Assembly: GCF_001571305.1 (NCBI RefSeq)
Contig: NZ_BCTN01000007.1
Location: 124,001 to 188,000, forward strand
DNA length: 64,000 bases
Origin: Erwinia persicina NBRC 102418
Lineage (GTDB): Bacteria > Pseudomonadota > Gammaproteobacteria > Enterobacterales > Enterobacteriaceae
Direction of reading: 5' to 3'
The translations under genes and the position numbers were made by a program. Each line of letters starts with the position of its first letter. Positions within the stretch are counted from its first letter, which is position 1. Below are positions 29,349-42,089 of the stretch, piece after piece. The notes below the pieces were generated by a model. The model saw nothing but the letters and a program-made list of their open reading frames with translations. It made no database searches and was not told the origin of the DNA.

Positions 29349-30400
29349 ACAGTATGCGTCGGCGTTTACTGATGATGCTGGCGCTGATCCTTCTCAGCTG
29401 TCAACTGATGAGTGCGTTCTGGCTCTGGCACGAAAGCCGCGAACAGATCAGCTTCCTGGTCAATGAGACGCTTTCTGCCCACGCGCGTAATGATCATGTT
29501 GAAAATGAGATCCGTGAAGCCATTGCCTCGCTGCTGCTGCCATCACTGGTGATGGTCTGCTTTACGCTGTTACTCTCTTTCTGGGCCATCAGCTGGATAA
29601 TCCGTCCGCTGCGTTCGCTGCAAAAAAGTCTGGTCGCGCGGTCTGCTGACAATCTTTCTCCCCTGCCATTACATTCTGAGATGGATGAAATCGTCGCCGT
29701 CACCGGGGCTCTTAATCAGCTTCTGGGCCGTCTTGATCATACCTTACAGCAGGAGCGCCTGTTTACCGCCGATGCGGCTCACGAACTGAGAACGCCGCTG
29801 GCAGGATTACGCCTGCACTTGGAACTGTTGGAGCAGGAGGGGGTTAAACAGGGACCGATGCTGGTTGAACGCATCGATCAGCTGATGCACGTGATTGAAC
29901 AACTGCTGATGCTGTCCCGTGCGGGCCAGGCGCTGGCCAGTGGTCACTATCTGACGCTGAACTGGCACCAGATCGTCGATCCCCTGCGCCAGGAAATGGA
30001 TGAACTGCTGGCTCTGCGACAGCAGACACTCAGAGTCATCACAACCACCACGCGCACGGTACAGGGCGATGCGGTACTCCTCAGGCTGATGCTGCGTAAT
30101 CTGCTGGAGAATGCCTCACGCTACAGCCCTGAGGGCAGCACGGTGACGCTACTGCTTGAAGATCATGATACCGGCAGCCGGGCCACCGTCCGTGATGAGG
30201 GCACAGGGATTGATGCCGGTGCCGTAAATGAGGCGATCAAGGCTTTTCGCCGGATGGACCAGCGCTATGGTGGCAGTGGGCTGGGGCTGAATATCGTCCA
30301 GCGTATTGTTCAAATTCATCATGGCCACCTCAGCCTGACTAACCGCAGCGATCGCAGTGGCCTTGATGCTGGCTGCTGGCTGCCCGCTCACCTCGATTAA
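29345..30400 (+). CDS. pmrB: two-component sensor kinase PmrB (BasS)
   Basis: A 351-residue membrane histidine kinase. Transmembrane segments lie at about 7-27 and 62-86, enclosing a periplasmic loop of about 34 residues. That loop has two ExxE motifs, Glu30-Glu33 (ESRE) and Glu55-Glu58 (EIRE), the type that binds ferric iron in Salmonella PmrB. HAMP, the phospho-acceptor His146 (ADAAHELRTPLAG) and the ATPase domain (N-box NLLENASRYSPEG, GSGLGLNIV) follow. The ATG overlaps the pmrA stop. The ent operon begins 251 bases downstream. Confidence 0.9.
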   Translation: MNSMRRRLLMMLALILLSCQLMSAFWLWHESREQISFLVNETLSAHARNDHVENEIREAIASLLLPSLVMVCFTLLLSFWAISWIIRPLRSLQKSLVARSADNLSPLPLHSEMDEIVAVTGALNQLLGRLDHTLQQERLFTADAAHELRTPLAGLRLHLELLEQEGVKQGPMLVERIDQLMHVIEQLLMLSRAGQALASGHYLTLNWHQIVDPLRQEMDELLALRQQTLRVITTTTRTVQGDAVLLRLMLRNLLENASRYSPEGSTVTLLLEDHDTGSRATVRDEGTGIDAGAVNEAIKAFRRMDQRYGGSGLGLNIVQRIVQIHHGHLSLTNRSDRSGLDAGCWLPAHLD

Positions 30401-30559
30401 CCCTCCCCCCTGCGAACACCGCCGCTAATTTAATCAGTAATGCTTACCTTTCATAGGGGATCGTGACGGCGGCTATTTCACTGCCAATTTCACGCATAGC
30501 GGTACTTAACGCTGTGTGTGTAAAAAATTCCTTACGCTAACTAAATTAATTTACCTTTA

Positions 30560-30645
30560 TTGACACTCTCAGATAATCGACGTAGCTTACTGCAGCTGAA
30601 AGCAAATGATAATGGTTCTTACTACGTTTATCATTTAAATGAGGA
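30560..30645 (+). promoter_or_regulatory. ent operon promoter region with Fur-box-like sites
   Basis: A consensus -35 TTGACA (30560-30565) is followed after 17 bases by a weak -10 TAGCTT. At 30602-30620 a sequence matches the 19-bp Fur consensus at 13 positions by my count, including the core AATGATAAT. A weaker overlapping site around TATCATT (30620-30638) matches at 10. A GAGGA ribosome site (30641-30645) precedes entC. Iron repression by Fur is inferred from this and the operon content. The 160 bases before it (30401-30559) show nothing I recognise. Confidence 0.7.
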
Positions 30646-30651
30646 TGCACG

Positions 30652-31827
30652 ATGGAATCGTTAACGTCACACAGTACGCTACAGTTTGCCTCGCAGGCCG
30701 CCGCCAGTAGCTTTTTCTTTATGTCTCCCTGGCGCAGTCTGGTCGCGCAGGGCTGCTTTACGACCGTCACTGCCCCCGCCCTGGGAGGAGAATCGCTGGA
30801 AGGTGAATTCCAGCAGGAAATCCGCCAGCGATTACGTGATGCGAAGCACCAGGGGATTGAAAAACCGATCGTCGTCGGAGCTATCCCTTTTGATCCCAGC
30901 CAACCTTCTTCACTGTTTATCCCGGAATCCAGCCTGTACTTCGATGGCAAAGCATTCCTGCAGCAAATGGGGGCGCCAAAAAGCCAGTTACCTGAAGTGG
31001 TTCGCCGCACTGCCCTGCCAGAGCAGCAGGCATTTATGCAGATGGTGAGCCAGGCCGTCGCTGCCACCGGCGCACGGAAGCTGGATAAGGTCGTGCTGTC
31101 ACGACTGATGGACATCGTTACCGCTGAGAAAGTGGACATTGCCAACCTGATGACCCGGCTGATGACGCAGAACCCGGGTAGCTATAACTTTCATGTTCCT
31201 CTGCCAGAAGGCGGCTCTCTGCTTGGTGCCAGCCCGGAACTGCTGTTGCGTAAGCACGACAAACGCTATTACACCCATCCTCTGGCCGGTTCTGCTCGTC
31301 GCGACAGCGATCCGCAGAAAGATCGCCTTGCCGGCGAGCAGCTGATGGCCTCGGTTAAGGATCGTTACGAGCATAAGCTGGTGACAGACGCGATGCGTGA
31401 TGTCTTACAGCCGCGCAGCGCACGCCTCACCGTGCCCTCAACTCCTGAGCTAATGACAACCTCAACGCTCTGGCATCTGGGCACGCCGATTGAAGGCGAA
31501 GCGGGCAATCAAACCGATACCGCCCTTTCGCTGGCCTGCCTGCTGCATCCGACGCCGGCCCTGAGCGGCTTCCCTCATGCCACTGCACAGCAGCTGATTT
31601 CCGAACTGGAACCGTTCAATCGCGGCCTGTTTGGCGGCATTGTCGGCTGGTGCGATGAACAGGGTAACGGCGAATGGGTCGTCACCATCCGCTGCGGGAA
31701 GGTCAACGGCAATCGCGTTCGCCTGTTTGCCGGTGCCGGCATTGTGCCCGCCTCCTGCCCGGAATCAGAATGGCGGGAAACCGGCGTCAAACTGAACACC
31801 ATGCTACGGGCATTTGGCCTTAACTAA
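30652..31827 (+). CDS. entC: isochorismate synthase EntC
   Basis: A 391-residue isochorismate synthase, the same length as E. coli EntC, converting chorismate to isochorismate as the first step of 2,3-dihydroxybenzoate synthesis. The chorismate-binding fold is plain: [55 protein letters not shown] and [29 protein letters not shown]. It is the first gene of entC-E-B-A-H, preceded by Fur-type sites. The similarity is to EntC/DhbC rather than the menaquinone enzyme MenF. Confidence 0.95.
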   Translation: MESLTSHSTLQFASQAAASSFFFMSPWRSLVAQGCFTTVTAPALGGESLEGEFQQEIRQRLRDAKHQGIEKPIVVGAIPFDPSQPSSLFIPESSLYFDGKAFLQQMGAPKSQLPEVVRRTALPEQQAFMQMVSQAVAATGARKLDKVVLSRLMDIVTAEKVDIANLMTRLMTQNPGSYNFHVPLPEGGSLLGASPELLLRKHDKRYYTHPLAGSARRDSDPQKDRLAGEQLMASVKDRYEHKLVTDAMRDVLQPRSARLTVPSTPELMTTSTLWHLGTPIEGEAGNQTDTALSLACLLHPTPALSGFPHATAQQLISELEPFNRGLFGGIVGWCDEQGNGEWVVTIRCGKVNGNRVRLFAGAGIVPASCPESEWRETGVKLNTMLRAFGLN

Positions 31828-31838
31828 AGAGTGCTGCC

Positions 31839-33452
31839 ATGACAATCCCTTATACCCGCTGGCCGGACGATCTGGCCGCCCGATATCGTGCTAAAGGCTA
31901 CTGGCTGGATCTGCCGCTCACGGACATCCTGCAACGCCATGCCGGCAGCAGCGCCATTGCTGTTATTGATGGCGCACGCCGCTTGCGTTATCAGGATCTG
32001 GCGCAGCAGTCAGATCGTCTGGCCGCCTCGTTATCACGCCGGGGTTTGAAGTGCGGTGACACGGCCCTGGTACAACTGGGTAATGTTGCCGAGTTTTACA
32101 TAACGTTTTTCGCTCTGTTGAAAATAGGTGTCGCCCCGGTGAATGCGCTGTTCAGCCATCAGCGCAATGAACTGAGCGCCTATGCGCTGCAGATCCAGCC
32201 CGCGCTGTTGATTGCCGACCGGCAGCACAGCCTGTTTGCCAGCGATGAGTATCTCACTCAGCTTCAGCAGGACATTCCGGCACTGAAGGTGGTGGCGATG
32301 CACAATGACAACAGTGCTGCGCTGTCACTGTCAGCCATGATGGACGAGGATAACGGCGACGTTGTTGCCCGCCCGTCTGCCGCCGATGAGGTTGCCTTCT
32401 TCCAGCTGTCTGGTGGCAGCACCGGCACACCGAAGCTGATCCCGCGGACCCACAATGATTATTACTACAGCATCCGGGGCAGCGTCGAAATTTGTCAGTT
32501 CAGCGAACAGACGCGTTATCTGAATGCCCTGCCCGCTGCGCACAACTATGCCCTGAGTTCACCAGGCTCCCTCGGCGTGTTTTACGCTGGCGGCTGCGTG
32601 GTGATGGCGAACGATCCCAGCGCCAGCCTCTGCTTTCCGCTGATTGAACAGCATCAGGTCAACGTCGCCGCGCTGGTGCCACCGGCCGTCAGCCTGTGGT
32701 TACAGGCGATTCAGGAGTGGGGCAGTAACCAGGCGCTGGCCTCACTCACCCTGCTACAGGTAGGCGGGGCAAGACTCAGCGAATCGCTGGCGGCACGCAT
32801 TCAGACGGACATCGGCTGCCAGCTGCAGCAGGTCTTTGGTATGGCGGAAGGTCTGGTCAACTACACCCGCCTTGATGATGACATGTCGCATATTCTCACC
32901 ACACAGGGCCGCCCCATTTCTGACGATGACGAAGTCTGGGTTGCCGATGAACAGGGGCACCCGCTGCCCCCAGGGGTAACCGGCCGTCTGATGACGCGCG
33001 GTCCCTATACCTTCCGGGGTTACTACAACAGCCCGGAACATAATGCCGCCAGTTTTGATTCGCAGGGCTTCTACTGCTCCGGCGATCTGATTGCTATCGC
33101 CGAAGATGGCTACATAACCGTGCAGGGCCGTGAGAAAGATCAGATCAACCGGGGGGGCGAGAAGATCGCCGCGGAGGAGGTCGAAAACCTGCTGCTGCGC
33201 CACGAAGATGTGATCCATGCGGCCCTGGTGTCAATGGAGGACAGTCTGATGGGCGAAAAAAGCTGTGCCTTCATTGTCGCACGTCGTGTGCTCAAGCCGG
33301 TGGTACTCCGGCGTCACCTGCGCGAGCTGGGCGTGGCCGAATTTAAACTGCCGGATCGTATTGAATGCGTAGAGGCATTGCCACTGACCCCGGTGGGGAA
33401 AGTCGACAAAAAACGCCTGCGCCAGCAGCTGGCCACTCAGCAAAACGGATAA
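31839..33452 (+). CDS. entE: 2,3-dihydroxybenzoate-AMP ligase EntE
   Basis: A 537-residue adenylation enzyme (E. coli 536) that activates 2,3-dihydroxybenzoate as its AMP ester and loads it onto the aryl carrier domain of EntB. The phosphate loop is [20 protein letters not shown] (residues about 189-208). The substrate-pocket region [18 protein letters not shown], the FGMAEGL motif, the YCSGDL hinge side and the C-terminal catalytic Lys in [12 protein letters not shown] are present. Starts 11 bases after entC. Confidence 0.96.
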   Translation: MTIPYTRWPDDLAARYRAKGYWLDLPLTDILQRHAGSSAIAVIDGARRLRYQDLAQQSDRLAASLSRRGLKCGDTALVQLGNVAEFYITFFALLKIGVAPVNALFSHQRNELSAYALQIQPALLIADRQHSLFASDEYLTQLQQDIPALKVVAMHNDNSAALSLSAMMDEDNGDVVARPSAADEVAFFQLSGGSTGTPKLIPRTHNDYYYSIRGSVEICQFSEQTRYLNALPAAHNYALSSPGSLGVFYAGGCVVMANDPSASLCFPLIEQHQVNVAALVPPAVSLWLQAIQEWGSNQALASLTLLQVGGARLSESLAARIQTDIGCQLQQVFGMAEGLVNYTRLDDDMSHILTTQGRPISDDDEVWVADEQGHPLPPGVTGRLMTRGPYTFRGYYNSPEHNAASFDSQGFYCSGDLIAIAEDGYITVQGREKDQINRGGEKIAAEEVENLLLRHEDVIHAALVSMEDSLMGEKSCAFIVARRVLKPVVLRRHLRELGVAEFKLPDRIECVEALPLTPVGKVDKKRLRQQLATQQNG

Positions 33453-33470
33453 CTTTTCAGGAGAGACATC

Positions 33471-34325
33471 ATGGCGATCCCAACGCTACATTCTTACGCG
33501 CTGCCAACCGCAGCCGAACTGCCGACTAACAAGGTTAACTGGGCATTTGAGCCAGCGCGCGCCGCACTGTTGATCCACGATATGCAGGAATATTTCCTCA
33601 ATTTCTGGGGCGAAGGCAGCCCTCTGATCGAGCAGGTGGTGGCCAACATCGCCCGTCTGCGTGAATACTGCAAATCTCAGGGGATCCCGGTTTTCTACAC
33701 CGCACAGCCGAACGAACAAAGTGCCGAAGATCGCGCTCTGCTGAATGATATGTGGGGACCGGGACTGAACAGACATCCTGAACAGCAGAAAGTGGTAGCA
33801 GCCCTGGCACCGGACAACGATGACCAGGTGCTGGTCAAATGGCGCTACAGCGCGTTCCATCGCTCCCCCCTGGAGTCGATCCTCCATGAAAGCGGACGCG
33901 ATCAGCTGATTATTTGCGGTGTGTATGCACATATCGGCTGTCTCACTACCGCTACGGATGCGTTTATGCGCAACATCAAGCCATTTATGGTGGCCGATGC
34001 CCTGGCTGACTTTAGCCGCGAAGAGCACATGATGTCGCTGACCTACACCGCTGGCCGCAGCGGCCGCGTCGTCATGACAGAAACCCTGCTGCCACTGCCA
34101 CAAAGCAAAGCACAGTTACGCGCTGTGGTGATACCGCTGCTGGATGATGACAGTGAAGACATCGAAGACAGTGAGAACCTGGTGGACTACGGACTGGACT
34201 CCGTACGCATGATGGCTTTGGCCGCCCGCTGGCGCCAGGCGCACAGCGATATCGACTTTATCGCGCTGGCAAAGAACCCCAGTATTGACGGCTGGTGGGC
34301 ACTGCTTTCACGGGAGAGCGCGTAA
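33471..34325 (+). CDS. entB: isochorismatase / aryl carrier protein EntB
   Basis: A 284-residue bifunctional protein. The N-terminal isochorismatase domain (1-205) hydrolyses isochorismate to 2,3-dihydro-2,3-dihydroxybenzoate; Asp37 lies in [10 protein letters not shown]. The C-terminal aryl carrier domain (about 208-284) keeps the phosphopantetheine site YGLDSVRMM with Ser244. Retention of the carrier domain implies a non-ribosomal peptide synthetase partner elsewhere in the genome, since no entF or entD is in the window. The gene has a good AGGAGA site, and its stop overlaps the entA start (TAATG). Confidence 0.96.
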   Translation: MAIPTLHSYALPTAAELPTNKVNWAFEPARAALLIHDMQEYFLNFWGEGSPLIEQVVANIARLREYCKSQGIPVFYTAQPNEQSAEDRALLNDMWGPGLNRHPEQQKVVAALAPDNDDQVLVKWRYSAFHRSPLESILHESGRDQLIICGVYAHIGCLTTATDAFMRNIKPFMVADALADFSREEHMMSLTYTAGRSGRVVMTETLLPLPQSKAQLRAVVIPLLDDDSEDIEDSENLVDYGLDSVRMMALAARWRQAHSDIDFIALAKNPSIDGWWALLSRESA

Positions 34326-35083
34326 TGTCATGTGGCTTTGATTTCAGCGGAAGACAGGTGTGGGTGACCGGTGCAGGTCAGGGTATTGGCTATCATACTG
34401 CGCTGGCGTTTGTTGCTGCGGGTGCCTCCGTAGTGGGTTTGGATCGGCAGTTTACGCAGGGCGATTACCCGTTCCGCTGCGCCATTGTCGACGTTGCCGA
34501 TGCCGGCAAGGTAAAAGAGGTCTGTCAGCGTCTGCTGGTTGAAACGCCGCACCTGGATGTGCTGGTGAATGCCGCCGGAATTTTACGCACCGGCGCGACC
34601 GATGAACTGACGGTGGAAGACTGGCAGGCGTGCCTGGCAGTCAACGCTGGCGGTGCGTTTAACCTGTTCCAGCAAACGCTGCCGCTGTTCCGTCAGCAGC
34701 GTGCCGGGGCGATTGTTACCATCGCTTCAAATGCTGCCCATGCCCCGCGTATTGGAATGTCAGCCTATGGTGCGTCGAAGGCCGCTCTGCGCAGCCTTTG
34801 CCTCACCGTCGGGCTGGAAATGGCCCCGTTTGGCGTACGTTGTAATATCGTATCACCGGGTTCAACAGACACCGCGATGCAGCGAAGCCTGTGGCATAAG
34901 CCGGAAGACGAACAGCAGATGATTGCAGGCTACCCCGATCAGTACAAACTGGGCATTCCGTTGCAGAAAATCGCTCAGCCACAGGAGATTGCCAGTACGG
35001 TGCTGTTCCTCGCATCGGACAGCGCCAGCCATATCGTGATGCAGGATATTGTCGTCGATGGCGGAGCGACCCTCGGTGCCTGA
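34325..35083 (+). CDS. entA: 2,3-dihydro-2,3-dihydroxybenzoate dehydrogenase EntA
   Basis: A 252-residue short-chain dehydrogenase that oxidises 2,3-dihydro-DHB to 2,3-dihydroxybenzoate with NAD. The nucleotide site VTGAGQGIG (about 14-22), the NAAG motif, the catalytic Ser and YGASK, and the C-terminal DIVVDGGATLGA are clear. A four-residue head (MSCG) precedes the usual DFSG start. The ATG overlaps the entB stop by one base and the stop is one base from entH, so translation is coupled on both sides. Confidence 0.96.
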   Translation: MSCGFDFSGRQVWVTGAGQGIGYHTALAFVAAGASVVGLDRQFTQGDYPFRCAIVDVADAGKVKEVCQRLLVETPHLDVLVNAAGILRTGATDELTVEDWQACLAVNAGGAFNLFQQTLPLFRQQRAGAIVTIASNAAHAPRIGMSAYGASKAALRSLCLTVGLEMAPFGVRCNIVSPGSTDTAMQRSLWHKPEDEQQMIAGYPDQYKLGIPLQKIAQPQEIASTVLFLASDSASHIVMQDIVVDGGATLGA

Positions 35084-35084
35084 T

Positions 35085-35495
35085 ATGTGGAAACGGCAAA
35101 GCAGCCTGGCAGAACTGAATAAGATGGCTGAAGGTACTCTTATTGCTGGTCTGGGAATGGTCTTTACCCGCCTGGAAGCGGACTGGCTTGAAGCCACCAT
35201 GCCGATGGATGCCCGGACACAGCAGCCTTTTGGACTGCTGCACGGTGGTGCTTCTGTCGCGCTGGCAGAATCGCTGGGATCCATGGCGGGATGGCTCTGT
35301 TCGCAACCGGGACAGAACGTAGTCGGGATTGAAGTCAGTGCCAGCCATCTGCGCGCGGTTTACAGCGGAACGGTTCGCGGTATCTGTCGCGCGCTGCATC
35401 GCGGCAGCCTGAATCAGGTGTGGCAAATTGAGATCGTTAACGGTCAGGATCAGCTATGCTGTATGGCCCGGCTCACCACCGCCATCATTGGCTGA
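35085..35495 (+). CDS. entH: proofreading thioesterase EntH
   Basis: A 136-residue hotdog-fold thioesterase that removes wrongly loaded acyl groups from the EntB carrier domain during enterobactin synthesis. The active-site segment PFGLLHGGASVALAESLGSMAG places His53 and Glu62 where E. coli EntH (YbdB) has its catalytic pair. The ATG at 35085 matches the EntH N-terminus (MWKR); earlier in-frame starts overlap entA. It is the last gene of the operon, followed by a strong bidirectional terminator. Confidence 0.93.
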   Translation: MWKRQSSLAELNKMAEGTLIAGLGMVFTRLEADWLEATMPMDARTQQPFGLLHGGASVALAESLGSMAGWLCSQPGQNVVGIEVSASHLRAVYSGTVRGICRALHRGSLNQVWQIEIVNGQDQLCCMARLTTAIIG

Positions 35496-35514
35496 TTCTG
35501 TACGCCGAAAAGTA

Positions 35515-35544
35515 AAACGGGACGCCAGAGGCGTCCCGTTTTTT
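35515..35544. terminator. bidirectional terminator between entH and obgE
   Basis: An 11-bp stem AACGGGACGCC/GGCGTCCCGTT with a 3-base loop is followed by TTTTT. It separates the inserted ent operon from the convergent obgE operon. Confidence 0.93.
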
Positions 35545-35552
35545 CGCGTCGA

Positions 35553-37726
<2,174 letters not shown>

Positions 37727-37747
37727 CGGTGTTCCCTGACAGAATGT

Positions 37748-37777
37748 AAAAAGCCCCGCAGTCTAGTGCGGGGCTTC
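37748..37777 (-). terminator. terminator/attenuator between rpmA and yhbE
   Basis: On the minus strand AAGCCCCGCA...TGCGGGGCTT with a 6-base loop is followed by TTTT. It lies after the ribosomal protein genes and should lower expression of yhbE-obgE relative to rplU-rpmA. Confidence 0.85.
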
Positions 37778-37830
37778 TCTTTTCGCAGCAGTGAACGACG
37801 TGAAAGCCGTTCCGCGGCACGAAAACCTAA

Positions 37831-38091
<261 letters not shown>

Positions 38092-38103
38092 TCAGATCTC
38101 CTG

Positions 38104-38415
38104 TTATGCGCTGATGCCAGTGATCTTCACATCAGTGAACCACTGACGGTGACCCTGCTGCTTACGGTAATGCTTACGGCGACGGAACTTAACAATCTTG
38201 ATTTTGTCGCCACGACCGTGAGCTACGATTTCCGCTTTGATCACGCCGCCTGAAACTAAAGGCGCGCCGATTTGAACGTCTTCGCCATTGGCAATCATCA
38301 GAACCTGGTCGAATTCAACGACTTCGCCGGTTGCGATGTCCAGCTTTTCCAGGCGAATGGTCTGGCCTTCGCTTACTCGGTGTTGTTTACCACCACTTTG
38401 GAAAACAGCGTACAT
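38104..38415 (-). CDS. rplU: 50S ribosomal protein L21
   Basis: A 103-residue L21 binding domain II of 23S rRNA. Signature stretches are [14 protein letters not shown] at the start and [16 protein letters not shown] near the end. It is the first gene of rplU-rpmA-yhbE-obgE, preceded by GGAG, and divergent from ispB with 255 bases between. Confidence 0.98.
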   Translation of the reverse strand: MYAVFQSGGKQHRVSEGQTIRLEKLDIATGEVVEFDQVLMIANGEDVQIGAPLVSGGVIKAEIVAHGRGDKIKIVKFRRRKHYRKQQGHRQWFTDVKITGISA

Positions 38416-38670
38416 ATAAACTCCGCTCTCGCGCTTGCCTTCTTTGATTTCAGGCTGCGCTATAAATATTCACAATAGGGCGCGAATTCTACGCAACTTC
38501 CTCGGTAAAGACAAGTGTCTGTTGCGCTGTATTGCAGAAAAAAAACGCAACATGAATGGGGGCGTTTCACCGCCGCGTTTTTGCAGTACAATCTGTCATA
38601 CATTTCATGCCAACGGCACGGGTAAAGGCGCTTATCATAGCAGCGAACTGAGCGATAGCTGAACAGACTG

Positions 38671-39645
38671 ATGAACTTAGAACAGATAAACGAACTCACC
38701 GCGCAAGATATGGCGGACGTCAATGCGACAATACTCGACCAGCTGAACTCGGATGTATCCCTCATCAATCAGCTGGGCTATTACATTATCAGCGGCGGAG
38801 GTAAGCGCATTCGTCCGATGATCGCGGTGCTTGCAGCCCGCGCCATCAATAATTATGACGGTAAACAGCACATCACGGTCGCGGCACTGATTGAATTTAT
38901 TCACACCGCGACGCTCCTGCACGATGACGTCGTGGACGAGTCAGATATGCGTCGCGGTAAAGCCACCGCTAACGCGGCTTTTGGCAACGCTGCCAGCGTG
39001 CTGGTTGGTGACTTTATCTACACGCGCGCCTTCCAGATGATGACCAGCCTCGGCTCGCTGAGAGTGCTGGCACTGATGTCGGAAGCGGTCAACGTGATTG
39101 CAGAAGGCGAAGTTCTGCAGTTGATGAACTGCAACGACCCGGATATCACGGAAGAGAGCTACATGCGGGTCATTTACAGCAAAACCGCACGTCTGTTCGA
39201 AGCGGCAGCGCAGTCATCTGCCATTCTGGCGGGTGCCAGCGAAGCTCAGGAGCAGGCATTGCAGGATTACGGCCGTTTCATTGGCACAGCATTCCAGCTT
39301 ATTGACGATCTGCTGGATTACAGCGCCGATGGCAAAACGCTGGGTAAAAATGTCGGTGATGACCTGAGTGAAGGGAAACCGACCCTGCCTCTGCTTCACG
39401 CCATGCGTAACGGAACGCCGGAACAGGCCAGCCTGATCCGTTCTGCTATCGAAGACGGTAACGGTCGTCATTTACTGGAACCCGTTCTGGAAGCGATGCG
39501 CCAGTGTGGCTCACTGGAATGGACGCGGAGTGCGGCAGAGCAGGAGGCGGATAAAGCCATTGCCGCGCTAAAAATCCTGCCTGAATCACCGTGGCGCAGT
39601 GCGCTCGAAGCGATTGCACATATGTCCGTTCAGCGCGAGTTTTAA
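38671..39645 (+). CDS. ispB: octaprenyl diphosphate synthase IspB
   Basis: A 324-residue trans-prenyltransferase that builds the C40 side chain of ubiquinone-8 and menaquinone-8. The two Asp-rich motifs for Mg-diphosphate binding are DDVVD at 85-89 (TLLHDDVVDESDMRRG) and DDLLD in AFQLIDDLLDY. GGGKRIRP (42-49) binds isopentenyl diphosphate. It is divergent from rplU and ends in a strong terminator. Confidence 0.97.
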   Translation: MNLEQINELTAQDMADVNATILDQLNSDVSLINQLGYYIISGGGKRIRPMIAVLAARAINNYDGKQHITVAALIEFIHTATLLHDDVVDESDMRRGKATANAAFGNAASVLVGDFIYTRAFQMMTSLGSLRVLALMSEAVNVIAEGEVLQLMNCNDPDITEESYMRVIYSKTARLFEAAAQSSAILAGASEAQEQALQDYGRFIGTAFQLIDDLLDYSADGKTLGKNVGDDLSEGKPTLPLLHAMRNGTPEQASLIRSAIEDGNGRHLLEPVLEAMRQCGSLEWTRSAAEQEADKAIAALKILPESPWRSALEAIAHMSVQREF

Positions 39646-39660
39646 CCACTGATACAATGA

Positions 39661-39693
39661 GGAAAGTGCGGCAGGCCGCGCTTTCCTTTTTTT
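39661..39693 (+). terminator. ispB terminator
   Basis: GGAAAG..GCGGC-AG-GCCGC..CTTTCC is followed by seven T, 15 bases after the ispB stop. It is a textbook intrinsic terminator. Confidence 0.93.
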
Positions 39694-39766
39694 ATCTGTC
39701 CTGGCCTGTCCAGAAATCGTCTCTCTCCCCCGTCTGGCTGAAATCATCTTGTTAAAGAGCTCCCTG

Positions 39767-39788
39767 TTTTGCGTAGCGTTACGCAAAA
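39767..39788. promoter_or_regulatory. 9-bp palindrome upstream of sfsB
   Basis: Perfect dyad arms TTTTGCGTA and TACGCAAAA are separated by GCGT, 168 bases before the sfsB start. A second short inverted repeat (GTCGGT/ACCGAC, 39869-39892) lies nearer the gene. SfsB is Ner-like, so an operator is possible; this is inference. The rest of 39694-39955 is A+T-rich without a gene. Confidence 0.4.
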
Positions 39789-39955
39789 AAGCATCTTACA
39801 TTCAAAATTAACTGGAACTTAATGGAAAGCACTTGCTAAAAAAATCCTGTTATAGCAAATTATAACCCGTCGGTTTACCAGGAAATACCGACAACAGGCT
39901 GGCACTGGCAACATGCTGCCACCGTCTGAGAAAAGTGCACATGGAGGATAAGCAC

Positions 39956-40216
39956 ATGAAACAAACCCCACAAGACTGGCATCCTGCCGATATCATCGCC
40001 GCGCTACGCAAAAAAGGCACCACCCTGGCGGCTCAGTCGCGACTGGCGGGCTTAAGCTCTTCAACGCTCGCGAATACGCTGTGTCGTCCGTGGCCGAAAG
40101 GGGAATGGATAATCGCTGATGCGCTGAACGTACACCCCGCAGAGATCTGGCCCAGCCGCTATTACGACCCGGTAACGCACCAACTTATCGATCGTAAAAA
40201 ACTGATGCGGGGATAA
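39956..40216 (+). CDS. sfsB: Ner-like DNA-binding transcriptional regulator SfsB
   Basis: An 86-residue helix-turn-helix protein related to the Ner repressor of phage Mu, homolog of E. coli SfsB (Nlp, 92 residues), reported to stimulate maltose genes. Recognisable segments are DWHPADIIAALRKKGTTLAAQS and LSSSTLANTLCRPWPKGEWIIADAL, with the recognition helix in the latter. The ATG at 39956 follows GGAGGA; three upstream in-frame codons are rejected. The C-terminus is about six residues shorter than in E. coli. It is convergent with murA across a shared terminator. Confidence 0.9.
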   Translation: MKQTPQDWHPADIIAALRKKGTTLAAQSRLAGLSSSTLANTLCRPWPKGEWIIADALNVHPAEIWPSRYYDPVTHQLIDRKKLMRG

Positions 40217-40250
40217 AAAAAGGGCCGGTATTCGCTACCGGCCCTCGTTT
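40215..40250. terminator. terminator between sfsB and murA
   Basis: A 10-bp stem AGGGCCGGTA/TACCGGCCCT with a 5-base loop. Seven A on the left give a T-run on the minus strand (murA side); the plus side has only CGTTT. It is strongest for murA. Confidence 0.9.
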
Positions 40251-40264
40251 CATGGCAGAAAAAG

Positions 40265-41545
<1,281 letters not shown>

Positions 41546-41606
41546 TCAGTCAAAAAATCTGCTGCACAGACGCTCACCCCGCGAGGCGAGACATACTCTG
41601 CACAGC

Positions 41607-41861
41607 TTAGAAACCGTTTAGCTTACGGTCGCGCGCCCACTCTTCAGGGGTGTAAGTCTTGATGGATACCGCATGAATGCGATTATCCGCAATATATGCC
41701 ATCAGGGGGGCGTAAACCGTCTGCTGTTTCTTAACGCGGCTCAACTCACCAAACAGCTCACCCACGGCGATAACCTGGAAATGGCTGCCATCACCCGTTA
41801 CGTGGACTTCCTGCAGCGGTAACGCGCCCATCAGCACGGACTGAATTTCACTATTTTCCAT
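41607..41861 (-). CDS. ibaG: BolA-family protein IbaG
   Basis: An 84-residue BolA-like protein, exact length of E. coli IbaG (YrbA), linked to acid stress and to Fe-S/monothiol glutaredoxin partners. Conserved stretches are [20 protein letters not shown] and [23 protein letters not shown] with the invariant His. The ATG at 41861 is chosen by homology over longer in-frame starts. It follows mlaB at 228 bases, a gap that contains an 8-bp hairpin. Confidence 0.94.
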   Translation of the reverse strand: MENSEIQSVLMGALPLQEVHVTGDGSHFQVIAVGELFGELSRVKKQQTVYAPLMAYIADNRIHAVSIKTYTPEEWARDRKLNGF

Positions 41862-42002
41862 GATGTTTTCAAATTCACTTGATATTAAACAGGCACACAT
41901 CTTAGTGGAATCCGCCCCACTCTTAAACAAGCAAAAAATGCCTGCGGTAAGAGAAAAAGTGTAAACGGGATGGGATAACCACTCAGACAGTACAGGGAGG
42001 AA

Positions 42003-42022
42003 GGAACCGGGGAGCCGGTTCC
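42003..42022. repeat. 8-bp inverted repeat between mlaB and ibaG
   Basis: Perfect arms GGAACCGG and CCGGTTCC enclose a 4-base loop. On the minus strand it is followed by TTCCTCCC, so it is a poor terminator; it may mark an mRNA processing or partial stop point between mlaB and ibaG. Confidence 0.5.
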
Positions 42023-42089
42023 TGAAGGAAAAATGAGCAAACTCATGAAGTTCCGCTGAGGTCTGGCGGGAAATACCTGCGGCAGTGAT

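Noticed and set aside
30401..30559. A PmrA box upstream of the ent operon.
   Set aside because: One CTTAA-like half is present but the second direct repeat at the right spacing is missing.
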